DNA of 64,000 bases, taken from NCBI GenBank assembly GCA_013115135.1, contig JABANP010000055.1:124001-188000 (forward strand), in the 5' to 3' direction. This stretch comes from Perkinsus olseni (lineage: Eukaryota > Perkinsozoa > Perkinsida > Perkinsidae). The position numbers and the translations under genes are program-made. Under the pieces are notes generated by a model. It saw only the letters and a list, made by a program, of their open reading frames with translations, did not search any database and had not been told where the DNA came from. Below are positions 33,010 through 42,741 of this stretch, piece after piece; position 1 is the first letter of the stretch; every line of letters begins with the position of its first letter.

Positions 33010-34290
33010 ATGCTCTTACCCTACATCCTCGTTATGCAGCTATGCAGTGTGGTTGGCGCAGAGAGCGTCAAGGCTCCTCGGGGTTTGTATACTCCGAGGA
33101 ACTGGACAACCGCCCAAGTCCGAGCAGAGCTGAACTTCCTTAATGATTCCACCGTTAAGTACAAGATCTACACCCCTCAGCACGACAGCTGGACCTTAGC
33201 CTCTTTCCCGACTTCGATGCCTGCGTCTTCCATCATCGCTGTGAACGTCCCCAGCTTTCAAATGGACTTCTGGATGCAAAATCATCCGGGGGCCTTCAGC
33301 GAGTTGGGACTCAAGGTCTTCTTCTACGACCCGGTGCTGAACCGAATCACCGTTAATCCCGCTGGCGCGTCCTTCGAGCTTCTGCACGAATCGGACCCGG
33401 CTGAAGACGCTGGCAATGTTACAACTACATCCCCCGATGGCATCTATCAAAGCGTGGATGAGATCGACGACCCACACGGTTTCTTCCCATCTTCGAGGCT
33501 CGAAGTGACTATGGGGTTCTGGAAGGAGCGCGGCCGTGCTCTCTACCGCATTGTGCAGAACAATGCCGAGTACTCCTTCCCGTTCGAGGTCGACTTTTTC
33601 GTGATCAGTTCTAGCCTCATCAGAGTTCTCATACCGCAAAATCAGCTACACGGGCTGCATGGGAGGTTCCCTGGTCTGTCGAATGACTACTTCTACATGA
33701 ACTTGGGCTACGACCCGAAAGCCGATGTGATATCATTCCTCCTCAATGAGTTACGTGTGGTTACCCTTAAGCGAGTTCAAACCTTCACTCCTGCCAGCAC
33801 TTCCGCACCTCCGACTTCCACAGCAAAGCCAACAGCCAACTGTAGTCACCGCTGCCGCCCTTTCGGGGACTTCTGCGTTGACTCCAACACGGCGAGGATG
33901 TCACTCAGCTTCAAGGACCAGCATACCACAACTTTGGCAGCTCTCTACAAAGGCGCCCACTTACTGGCCGGAGGTGCAAGGTATGATGTTATCGAGGAGT
34001 CCGACCGCGTGGTGATCTCCGTCGATGTTATCAACTCTGCGCTCAGTGACGAGTTACGTAAAATCAACTGGCTGGGCTTCAGTCGCCTCAACTTCACCTT
34101 CGATCCGGACCGCAACGTGGTGATGCTGGAGACACGCGGTCTGATCGCTCACATGTACAGCAGCCTCGGCTGCGCTGCCGCCATCGAGGCTCCTCCGAAG
34201 GAGCCAAGTGATGACGAGGGTGGGTCTGACCTTGGACCCCAGGGCGCTGGCGATTTCATTCATAATCTCGTCGAGCAACTACTCGGTTAA
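33010..34290 (+). CDS. secreted protein with three internal beta-rich modules
   Basis: 426 residues from the ATG at 33010. ATG 32917 lies upstream in frame, but 33010 matches the start of the paralogue at 42741 and begins the signal peptide (MLLPYILVMQLCSVVGAES). The mature part seems to be three copies of one module of about 100 residues. Each starts with an alternating hydrophobic strand, has a V-x-V-P-type strand in the middle, and ends in a Y/F-D-P signature: FFYDPVLNRITVN, LGYDPKADVISFL, FTFDPDRNVVMLE. A Thr/Pro linker and a CSHRCRPFGDFC cluster precede module three. No named family recognised. It is probably extracellular. Confidence 0.8.
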   Translation: MLLPYILVMQLCSVVGAESVKAPRGLYTPRNWTTAQVRAELNFLNDSTVKYKIYTPQHDSWTLASFPTSMPASSIIAVNVPSFQMDFWMQNHPGAFSELGLKVFFYDPVLNRITVNPAGASFELLHESDPAEDAGNVTTTSPDGIYQSVDEIDDPHGFFPSSRLEVTMGFWKERGRALYRIVQNNAEYSFPFEVDFFVISSSLIRVLIPQNQLHGLHGRFPGLSNDYFYMNLGYDPKADVISFLLNELRVVTLKRVQTFTPASTSAPPTSTAKPTANCSHRCRPFGDFCVDSNTARMSLSFKDQHTTTLAALYKGAHLLAGGARYDVIEESDRVVISVDVINSALSDELRKINWLGFSRLNFTFDPDRNVVMLETRGLIAHMYSSLGCAAAIEAPPKEPSDDEGGSDLGPQGAGDFIHNLVEQLLG

Positions 34291-35384
34291 CACCCAGAAG
34301 AAGTAACTTTCTATGATCTCGGCTGTAGAAATAGTTCTCTCTGTTCTCGCTCAGAGCGGCAGCACTTCGCCCTATTGTGGCAAGTGCTCGAGCATTGAGG
34401 TTCTGCCACTCTCAGAGAGCGATCAGCGGGGGCTACTTCTCGGCCGGACTTCGCCTGATTTTTTAAATCCTTGAGTCCACCTGGGGCAGCTTCCCTGCAA
34501 CCCACCGAGTAGCACCCCAGGCTGTACGAAATCCAGTTACAAGCGAGGTTTGCTTCTGATTATCTCCGATGAACTTTCTTATACAAAAACGTCTTGTCTT
34601 CATGCCTTCATGTCTTCTTGTCTACCATGTCTTTCTTCTTGACCTGTGGGAAAGGGTTATTGGTGTTGTCCAAATCGTCCTCCTTCGAGGAAGTTTCGGC
34701 ACAACCGCACTCTTGCGTATTGGCGTATCGTAAGATCACAATAAAGCTTGCAGTAGCATACTATTGTCAGTACGGTCGGCGTCAACTTCTCCCTCAAAAT
34801 GTGGGCTCAAAAGCGCCTTGACCGCAACGACTTTCTTTCAAGCTCCTAGTTCTGTGTTGCTGTCCTGCAGGGGGGATGCCTCATAGTAGTACTTGACAAC
34901 CCAACAGTTAACTACAAAGGGTGGATCAGAGAGCGATCATCATAAGACTAAGTACAGCCAATATTCTGAGCCTTTCTTCACTGGAACCGAACAGAAGCGA
35001 CTGCGTTGGTAGATATTCGTTAATATCGCGCGTTGCCTCGGCGAGAGGTGTAAAGTATCATATTAGTCCATTGTTACAAAGGCTCTGTACCATTATACCA
35101 TCGGTGCAAAGTGTATTCATTCAGATGAATGGCCCCAGGCCGGAAAAAGCATTGTGAGCTGAACAATTACAAAGCAAGTGAGAGATGATCGTTGCATTCG
35201 CTCGGGGTTAACGAACCCGTATGTGCATCGGGTGTTAAGGAACCCGTATATCGAAGCCGTCTCAGAGACCCGTACCGTCTGCCTTCGCAGCTCCTATCGA
35301 GACAGCACCATATTCGCCTAAGAGACCTCTTCGGGTTCTCAGAGTCTCAGGCCGGTAGTCTGTGCTCGTCACTGAGTTGGAATG
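34291..35384. other. 3' flank, duplicated elsewhere in the window
   Basis: No gene. About 34370-35045 is related to 38604-39484 (same orientation) and to 41060-41460 (inverted). The site at 35035-35043 (GCCTCGGCG) corresponds to the uninterrupted form of the MULE target at 39484. Confidence 0.6.
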
Positions 35385-36740
35385 GATGGAGGTCCTGCTT
35401 TGAGGTCCTGGGCGTTATGATACTCTTCCCACTCGAGCCCCCACTGAGGCTCATCAACTCAACAGCAAACCTCTCCATGAATGATGATGATGATGCTGAT
35501 CATTAACGTCGTCCTACATGCAAGAGAGATGCCCATCGTCAATTAGATCTTCAATTTCTTAGCCGCCGTAGGCTTGGCCTCGTCGCCGATATCCGGATGG
35601 CCACCATAGCGCTCGAGACACCTGAATCACCCAATCGCGGAGTCACCACTGAATGATGCAATCGGTCTAAGTGCGCCCTGCGATTCACCCGTCAGACTCT
35701 CGATCTCCGAGCTACACTCAGCGCTACTAACCTAGGCGCGTGAAACGTCAGCGCACCTACTGCACTGAACCAACCAGGAGAGCAGGCAGCTCCTCTAGCC
35801 CAACGCGTCGACTAAAATTCTTCGACTCTACAGGACGTCCCACTCATACCATAAAATGAGAAAATCGTGCAGATACGACAGGCAGTCGAATAGACGAGTA
35901 GAGCTGAGCTCCCATAGAGCAAAATCACCTCTTCTTAGCTTCAGGATGCTCACACTGCTGTCTTATCCATGGATGTCGAAGAATATCTTCCAGACTCATC
36001 CTCTTAGCGGGGTCCTTCACGAGCATGCCCTACATCACAGAGAACAGACTTCACCTTCAATCCACCCAAGCGGTAGAAGCTGCGTTATGAATTACTCGTA
36101 TTTCACACGAAGAAGATGCGCCCACGATGCATCCACAGAATATGTACCTCAGTATACGTACGACACATACTTGCGGCGCCTTGACGTCTTTCATGTGAGA
36201 ACCGTTCTATAAGTTACAAACTTCTTAAAAAAGCGGCATTATCTAGCTTGTGAATGCGGAAAATCCAGGCTGACAAGGAGTGCCGTCAAAACGAACCTCG
36301 GATGAAAGCCGGACCGTCCGAAAGAGCTCCCATCACGGGGGCCCAGTAGATTCCTACCCGAATGAGACTGATGGCTTGGCGACTCAGAAAGCTCGGGAAT
36401 TTAACGTCGACATTCTTGATCTTCTGATAGGTCGCCTTCTTCGACTCGTCCTCAAAGGGCGGCGAGCCAACCAGGAACTCGTACCTGGGGACATACCATC
36501 CGCAGCGATTCTAATATCACACTTCCAATTAAAAATACGCAAAAACAGATGCAGCTTCGGTATCTTCCCACGCGAATAGCCATCAAGAAGATCCACCCCT
36601 GCCAACCCCTCATTACGCTAGTACGCCCAGGCCCCAAATATCAACGCCAAAATCGTGCTTCTGCGAGCCAACCATCTCGGGCGGAAGATAGTCCTGAAAA
36701 GACGAAATGACGTCTTCTCAATGTCGCGGCTTCGAAGGGA
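35385..36740 (-). pseudogene. truncated Aurora kinase copy (C-lobe only)
   Basis: Matches 43985-45235. It keeps the last three exons of the Aurora gene (from [20 protein letters not shown] through [14 protein letters not shown] to the C-terminal exon) and their introns, but ends at about 36740. There it abuts the start of segmental duplication A. The N-lobe, HRD and DFG motifs are absent, so it cannot encode a kinase. This is a duplication breakpoint rather than a gradual decay. Confidence 0.85.
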
Positions 36741-36747
36741 CATCACG

Positions 36748-38560
36748 TTGACACATAATTACCGGCAATAATGAGTTACCGTAATTCGGAAAACTGCCGC
36801 TGGTGTTCCCCTGTGGAGTCGTCCGCGTGTCAGTACTAGCATCATGCCATTGTCAGTTCAACTTCGAGGAGCCTTCTTTTCCTCGCCCCTCGGTCTGTTA
36901 ACAATGCGCAGTCTTCTCTTGGCGGCACTCACCGCTCTCGTCAAACCTGAGCCGATCAGACTTCCGTTCACGAGAGGGCGCGTAGCCCTCACCCTGGACG
37001 GCCAGATACTCCACTTTTGGGTGGATTCCGGAAGTGCAAGGAGCTTCGCTTTCTACGGCCCCGTGTATGAAGAAGTATTCGGTAAAGACAGCTGTGGCAG
37101 GAGCCCTTACGGATGCTATTTCTGTCCCCCGGAGAACCCTTGTGATGATATACTCTCGAGAAAGGTATGGACGGTGGCCTTGGGGTCTGATGACCTGTAC
37201 AAGTATGTTGAACACCCTGTGACGCTCGGCATCGACAACTACACACTTGAGAACTTCAGTTTCGGATTAGTCGTGAAACACCCCAGCGGTCACAGGACTT
37301 CCGCTGCCCTTCTGGGTCTCTCGCTCGGCCGTCCCACCATCCCAGAGACGTTCTTGAAGCAGCTCAAGAGACGGAGGGTTATCAACACCCTCTCATACTC
37401 CATTCATGCTAGCGAACAAGGGCCCGCGATCACAGGCAAGCTAACCCTTGACGATTCAGAGACGGCCAAAGCGCCGTACATACCCTTCAGCAGGGACCTG
37501 GTGTTTGGTCACGCGAAAATAGCCATCCCTGCTGGTCCACTGGTGCTTTTAGACTCTCTTGGAGAGCAGTTGAATGCGCAACGTAGGAGCGAAGAGATGA
37601 AGCTTGCTCTGGTTGACTCCGGGGCTTCGTCCGTATACGTCTCTGAGAGGGACTTTGACAAGATTATTGATGTTACGTGGAGTGCGATGTGTAGAGAGAG
37701 GACGCGGTCGAGCATCAAAAAGAGAAAGCAGCTGCAAGAAGAGGACGGCTTGCTCCGTATGGTGAGGAAGGAAGCTCTTCCCTATTTACCAACACTCGGC
37801 TACAAAATAGGAGATCCGCCTAATACTATCGATATCAGAATGGAGCCGAAGCACTATGTCCACTCCTGTGATGCCGAGTGGTGCCGAATGAATATCCGCC
37901 CGAGGAGCTTGAAAAGTGCCTCGCACCCGTTTTTCCGGGCATACAACGCGAAGTTCGACCTCGATAACAAGCTGCTGTCCTTCGTCAGTAACAGCAAGGG
38001 AAACTCGACGCCTGCTGCTGTCGTAGAGTCTACACACCTTTGAACCACTACCAAAGCAAGGAAACTGACTTTAAGAGATCGTCTGCTTTCAAGTAGTTGA
38101 TGCATGCCAGGATGCACGTGGCGGAAGGTGGGACGATGAAATGTGAATGATGTGCAGCTCTAGTAAACTCTTGGTGTTTGTTTGAGTCGAGGTCACAGGG
38201 GAAGAGGAGAATGGAAGAAGAGAAAACGACAGTCTCTCACGTAGTCACATGAGTACTTACCCCCTTGTGAGCAACAATCCATTCAGCTCAGTCGAAAAAA
38301 AAGTGCAAACAACGCATCATGAGGCTATGGCCCTAGGATAACGCTTGTCAGACATACGAATTGTATGCCCGAGGTCTTGCAGGGGATGAGCATCAGCGAT
38401 AGCGAGGCTGCTCAGTCGATCGACCCTGACGCTTAAGGTTGATCTTCACATCACTTTTGACACGGAGTCATAACTCATAAATTCTAGGACCAATTCTATT
38501 TTCTGGTCCAAACATCCTCAACTGAACTGCTCTTTCAAACATGGAGTAGCACACCCGTGA
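36748..38560 (+). repeat. segmental duplication A, copy 2
   Basis: Copy of 30108-31960 carrying protease copy 6. Its left edge joins the truncated Aurora copy directly. Confidence 0.85.
36904..38043 (+). CDS. A1 aspartic protease copy 6, intact
   Basis: 379 residues from the ATG at 36904. Nearly identical to copy 5 through the N-lobe (motif VDSGSA, the same Cys-rich insert), diverging more in the C-lobe. The second motif is VDSGASSVY, and the Cys cluster is HSCDAEWCRM with Trp as in copy 5. A two-residue gap lies before HPFFRAYN. Lacks the basic tail. The intact frame after a recent duplication suggests it is maintained. Same predicted role as copy 5. Confidence 0.85.
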   Translation: MRSLLLAALTALVKPEPIRLPFTRGRVALTLDGQILHFWVDSGSARSFAFYGPVYEEVFGKDSCGRSPYGCYFCPPENPCDDILSRKVWTVALGSDDLYKYVEHPVTLGIDNYTLENFSFGLVVKHPSGHRTSAALLGLSLGRPTIPETFLKQLKRRRVINTLSYSIHASEQGPAITGKLTLDDSETAKAPYIPFSRDLVFGHAKIAIPAGPLVLLDSLGEQLNAQRRSEEMKLALVDSGASSVYVSERDFDKIIDVTWSAMCRERTRSSIKKRKQLQEEDGLLRMVRKEALPYLPTLGYKIGDPPNTIDIRMEPKHYVHSCDAEWCRMNIRPRSLKSASHPFFRAYNAKFDLDNKLLSFVSNSKGNSTPAAVVESTHL

Positions 38561-38603
38561 ATTTAGAAACGCCCTTCAGCTCAAAGGGCGCCGACCTCGC
38601 CGA

Positions 38604-39484
38604 CCTGGCGATTGTGGTTCTGCTTCTTTTGTGAACAAGCGACGGCAGCTACTTTTCGGCCAGAATTCCTATGATTTTTTTATTCGACGTACGGTGTCTT
38701 TGGACAGCGGTGTATTTGCTGTAGCCACCGATTGGTATTCAGCAGCACTCCTACGTTGGTCCAAAGGAGATCCAGGTATATGAGTGGTCCACTTCTGACT
38801 ATCTCCGGTCAACACAACAACTTCTTGCCTTCATATCATGTTCCCCATATTTCTTCTCTCTTAATCTATCGGAAAGAGTTTGTTGTTATTTCCCTCTTGA
38901 CTTAACAAAACCATGCTTCAGCCAGTAACAGGGATACAAGAAGAGATGCTGACCTGATGCTCAAATATGCATCACAATATCGTAATAACATTAAAATGAC
39001 GTGGACTAGCGAGGAGGGACAAATGCACAGCCTAGCTCAGAGAATTACACAAGAGCATCACAAATTATGGTACCCATGACGGAGGGAGTTCACTACAGTT
39101 AGCTGTCCGAATCGCCCTCGAGGAAGTTCTGGCACGGCCCCCACTCATCCGCATTAGCGCAACATCAGAATAAGGTCGGAGTAGCATACGATTATCAGTA
39201 TGTAGAATACGCATCGTCAGTGTCCACTTCCTTCTCAGATCAGATCATGACTCGCTCAAAATGTGAGCTTGAACGCGCCTTGACCCAACAACTTTCTTAC
39301 AACTTGCAGTTCTGTGTTGCTGTCTGGCAAGAAGGATGCCTCATAGTAGTCGTTCAGAACCCAACAGTTAACTATAAATGCTGGATAAGTATCGGACACT
39401 ACAACCGATATTGTGAGCCCTTCTTCACTGGGACCGGACAGAAGGGATTGCGTTGGGAATCGGTTAATATCGCGCGGTTCGTTG
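38604..39484 (+). repeat. third copy of the triple-module gene 3' flank
   Basis: Related to about 34370-35035, without the gene body. Together with the inverted copy at 41060-41460 it forms widely spaced inverted arms around the MULE. Confidence 0.65.
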
Positions 39485-39693
39485 CCTTGACGCGGTGTAG
39501 TCCAACTGGGGCAGTGCCAATCTGGGCAGTGGTCAATTCGTACACTTCCCAACTGGGACAGGGGCAAGTCGGACACTCGTGTCAAGGTGGTGCCAAGTCG
39601 GGCACCTCAACTCAGTACCAACTGGGACATTACCGATTGAGACACCACGAAAACGCTCACTCGGACAGTACCAACTCGGACACTTACGTGCCC

Positions 39694-39748
39694 GGCCATA
39701 TGAGCTTGATTTTCGCGAACGCTTCGCGAAAATCAAGCTCATATGGCC
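39694..39748. repeat. perfect palindrome, 26-bp arms, 3-nt spacer
   Basis: The left arm begins GGCCATATGAGCTTGATTTT and the right arm is its exact reverse complement (39694-39719 and 39723-39748). Lies inside the MULE between the left repeat array and the tRNA-like sequence. It could be a nested mini-insertion or a hairpin needed by the element. Confidence 0.9.
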
Positions 39749-39780
39749 GCGCCCGTTCCACGTGCAACTTTATTCGCCTA

Positions 39781-39846
39781 GTGCGAGGATCGAACCCGGA
39801 TCGCGCGCGCGGCAGTCCAATGTGTTAACCGCTAGGCCAATAGCAC
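39781..39846 (-). pseudogene. tRNA-like sequence inside the MULE
   Basis: 66 nt with a good A-box (TGGCCTAGCGGTTAA) and B-box (GGGTTCGATCC) about 40 nt apart. The outer four base pairs of an acceptor stem form (GTGC with GCAC), but the anticodon arm is a GC-rich run that does not fold properly. Probably a tRNA relic or the head of a tRNA-derived SINE. Confidence 0.6.
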
Positions 39847-39961
39847 CCTCACCACATTATGCGCTAGCTTTGAGCCCATAGCTCCCGGGGTCCATTGCTG
39901 TCACGCGCCATAATACTCATTTTCCAACGAAAGCTCACTGCCCCTTTTACCCCCTGGCCAC

Positions 39962-40462
39962 TTGATGTGGGGCCTCGAGGCTGTCCGCGCTCTGGGTTCC
40001 ACCATTACTGCCATTCTTCCTGAGCCCACTAAATCCGACTTCAGTAACTTCGTCCGCTACTTTGAGCGAACTTATGTTGGGTCGGTCTCAAAAGTACCCC
40101 TTTTTGACCCTCACTTGTGGTGTCACGCCAACTCCCATGAACGGACCAGTAACCTCTGTGAGGCCTATCATCATTCTTTGAATGCATTATGTTGTCTAAG
40201 GCGCCCCTCCTTCCATCACATAATGACCATTATACTCGATGGCCTTACTGAATTTGGCCAGCGTTTCGCTAGAATAAGCTGGGGACGCGTGTCGTCAGCC
40301 AACCGAGACCCGCAAGCAGGCCGAAGCTACATTGGAGAGAGCTTATGCGGCTACGTTTCCGGAGTATGGTGGGACTTCCTGGGCGGAAGCGCCAGTCCGT
40401 CTGAAGGAAGTCGAGTATATCCAGTACTTAAGGGCTTGCAGTGCCACACTTGCACGTTCTAG
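39962..40462 (+). pseudogene. MULE transposase, C-terminal fragment
   Basis: 166-codon frame resembling the region after the catalytic core of MULE transposases in FLYWCH-type elements. Visible signatures are VRYFERTYVG, PLFDPHLWCH, and a TSN..EAYHHSLNALCC block matching the usual TNN..EGWHRRLNSLVG pattern, then RRPSFHHIM. The DDE core and zinc-binding N-terminus are missing, so the element could only move with help from another copy. The family call is from memory of the motif pattern. Confidence 0.7.
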
Positions 40463-41460
40463 GCCAGCCAAGAAGTACAGTGATAAGCAGTAGTACTCAA
40501 TGCCTAGTAAACAATCTTTAACCTAGGCCCTTACCTGTGAAGTTCGATTCGAATGTTGCTTTTCTGTCGGCGTGTGCCTGGTTCGGTAAAGTTTCTCCCT
40601 CCTCACAGAATATGCATTGAGTTTCTGAGTGCGAAGCCACTGTCTCAGTTGGCACTGTACGAGTTGTAGTGGCGAGCGAAGTGTCACTGTCTCAAGTGGT
40701 CCTGTCTGAATTGGTCCAGGTCGCCCAGCCGTTTTTGTCCGACCTGCCACTGACTCAGTTGGCAGTGTCCGAATCTGTGGTGTACGGGTTGATACCTTGT
40801 ACGAGTTGACCACTGTCCGAATTGGCACTGCCTCAGTTGGGATACACCCGCCTTGACGAGTGATGTATAGACCAGTTTTTAGACGCGTTATGTCTGAGAT
40901 TTTCAGAAGCCGAAGAGGTCTGCGAAGCGTGCATGGTGCTGTCTCCATAGGACGAGGTTCACGGTACGGGTGTGATGTGCCTCCTCGTCGAGGAGTCCTC
41001 TATGATACTGAGTCAACACAACAATTTCCCCTCTCATTTGTCTGCGGTTCAGAAGTACTGCCATGAGGCATCACCTCCTGCAAGACAGCAACGCAGAAGA
41101 AAAGTTGTTGGAGTCAAGGCGTGTTGAAGCTCCATTTCAAGCGACCTGTTTTCCGATGGTACGATGCGCTAATACGGAAGAATTGGAGCTGTGCCAGAAC
41201 TTCCTCGAGGGCGATTCGGACAGCTAACTCTTTCCGATAGGTTAAGAGAGAAGAAATATGGGAAACATGATAAGAAGACAAGAAGTTGTTGTGTTGACCA
41301 GAGATAGTCAGAAATAAACCACTCATATACCTGGAAGTAGCTGTCGTCGGTTGCTCACAAAAAGAAGCAGAACTTGAGTGGGCGGTCGCAAGTGCCGCTG
41401 CAGTGAGTGAGAACGGATACAGCTACAGCCGAGATCATAGAAAGTTGTTTATTCTGGGTG

Positions 41461-42741
41461 TTAACTCAGTAGAAGCTTGACGAGATCACGAATCAAATCG
41501 CCGGCGGCCTCGGGTATTTCGCGGCGTGACCCTCCCTGGTTACCAGCTGCCTCCTTCGGAGGAGCTTCGACGGCGGCAGCACAGCCGAGGCTGCTGTACA
41601 TGTGGGCGATTAGGCCGTGCCTTTCCAGCATCACCACGTTGCGGTCTGGATCGAAGGTGAAGTTGAGACGAGTGAAGCCCAGCCAGTTGATTTTACGTAA
41701 TTCGTCATTGAGCGCGGAGTTGATAACATCGACGGAGATCACCACTCGGTCGCACTCTTCGATAACGTCGTACCTCGCACCCCGGGCCAATAAGTGGGTG
41801 CCTTCGTAAAGAGCTGCTAAACTTGTGGTATGCTGGTCCTTGAAGCTGAGCGACATCCTCGCCGTGTTGGAGTTCACGCAGAAGTCTCCGAAAGGGCGGC
41901 AGCGGTGACCACAGTTGGCCGTTGGCTTTGCTGTGAGAGTCGGAAGCGCGGTGGTGCTGGCGGGAGTGACAGCCTGAACTCGTTGGAGAATAACCACGCG
42001 GAACTCATCGAGCAGGAACGTTATCACATCCCTTTTTGGGTCGTATCCCAAGTTCATGTAGCCGTAGTCATTCGACAGACCAGGGAACCTTCCATGAAGC
42101 CCATGTAGCTGATTTTGCGGAATACGAACTCTGATGAGGCTAGAACTCTTCATGAAAAAGTCGACCTCGAATGGGAAAGAGTACTCAGCATCGTTCTGCG
42201 CGATGCGGTAGAGAGCGCGGCCGCGCTCCTTCCAGAACCCCATAGTCACTTCGAGCCTCGAAGATGGGAAGAAACCGTGTGGGTCATCGATCTCATCCAC
42301 GCTTTGATAGATGCCATCCGGGGGTGTAGTTGTAACAGGGCCAGCATCTTCAGCTGGGTCTGAGTCGTGCAGAAGCTGAAAGGAGGCCCCAGCGGCGTTA
42401 ACAGTGATGCGGTTCTGGACCGAGTCGTAGAAGAAGACCTTGAGTCCCCACTCATTGAAGGCACCCGGATGATTTCGCATCCAGAAGTCCATTTGTATGG
42501 TGGGAACGCGCACAGCGACTATTGAAGACCCACGCATCAGCGTCGGGAAGGAGGCTGAGGTCCAGCTGTCGCGCTGAGGGGTGTAGATCTTGTACTTAAC
42601 GGTGGAATCATTAAGGAAGTTCAGCTCTGCTCGAACCTGGGCGGTTGTCCAGTTCCTCGGAGTATACAAACCCAGAGGTGCCTTCACGCTCTCTGCGGCA
42701 GCCCTGCAGAGCTGCATGATGACGATGTAGAGTAAGAACAT
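41461..42741 (-). CDS. secreted protein with three internal modules (inverted paralogue)
   Basis: 426 residues from the ATG at 42741, starting with a signal peptide (MFLLYIVIMQLCRAAAES). Aligns along its length with the protein at 33010-34290, including the three Y/F-D-P module ends (FFYDSVQNRITVN here has Ser for Pro in module one, LGYDPKRDVITFL, FTFDPDRNVVMLE) and the CGHRCRPFGDFC cluster. The C-terminal 30 residues differ most. Orientation is opposite to the first copy and the 3' flanks are also shared, so the pair arose by inverted duplication. Confidence 0.82.
   Translation of the reverse strand: MFLLYIVIMQLCRAAAESVKAPLGLYTPRNWTTAQVRAELNFLNDSTVKYKIYTPQRDSWTSASFPTLMRGSSIVAVRVPTIQMDFWMRNHPGAFNEWGLKVFFYDSVQNRITVNAAGASFQLLHDSDPAEDAGPVTTTPPDGIYQSVDEIDDPHGFFPSSRLEVTMGFWKERGRALYRIAQNDAEYSFPFEVDFFMKSSSLIRVRIPQNQLHGLHGRFPGLSNDYGYMNLGYDPKRDVITFLLDEFRVVILQRVQAVTPASTTALPTLTAKPTANCGHRCRPFGDFCVNSNTARMSLSFKDQHTTSLAALYEGTHLLARGARYDVIEECDRVVISVDVINSALNDELRKINWLGFTRLNFTFDPDRNVVMLERHGLIAHMYSSLGCAAAVEAPPKEAAGNQGGSRREIPEAAGDLIRDLVKLLLS

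Larger units (their letters stand above)
39493..40849. mobile_element. MULE-type DNA transposon, non-autonomous
   Basis: 1357 bp flanked by the 9-bp direct repeat GCCTTGACG (39484-39492 and 40850-40858). The terminal inverted repeats run for at least 55 bp: the left end reads CGGTGTAGTCCAACTGGGGC, and the inverse of the right end reads GGGTGTATCCCAACTGAGGC. Both ends continue into degenerate arrays of CAACTCGGACAGT-like units in opposite orientations (about 39500-39690 and 40620-40845). Inside are a 55-bp palindrome, a tRNA-like sequence and a transposase C-terminal fragment. TSD length and transposase type agree with the Mutator-like superfamily. Confidence 0.88.

Noticed and set aside
39493..39690. 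CRISPR-like array
   Set aside because: Units are degenerate, spacing is irregular, the genome is eukaryotic, and the mirror array at the other end identifies them as transposon subterminal repeats.
39220..39828. 202-codon plus-strand ORF
   Set aside because: Crosses the MULE boundary and reads through the repeat array and palindrome, so it is a chance frame created by the insertion.
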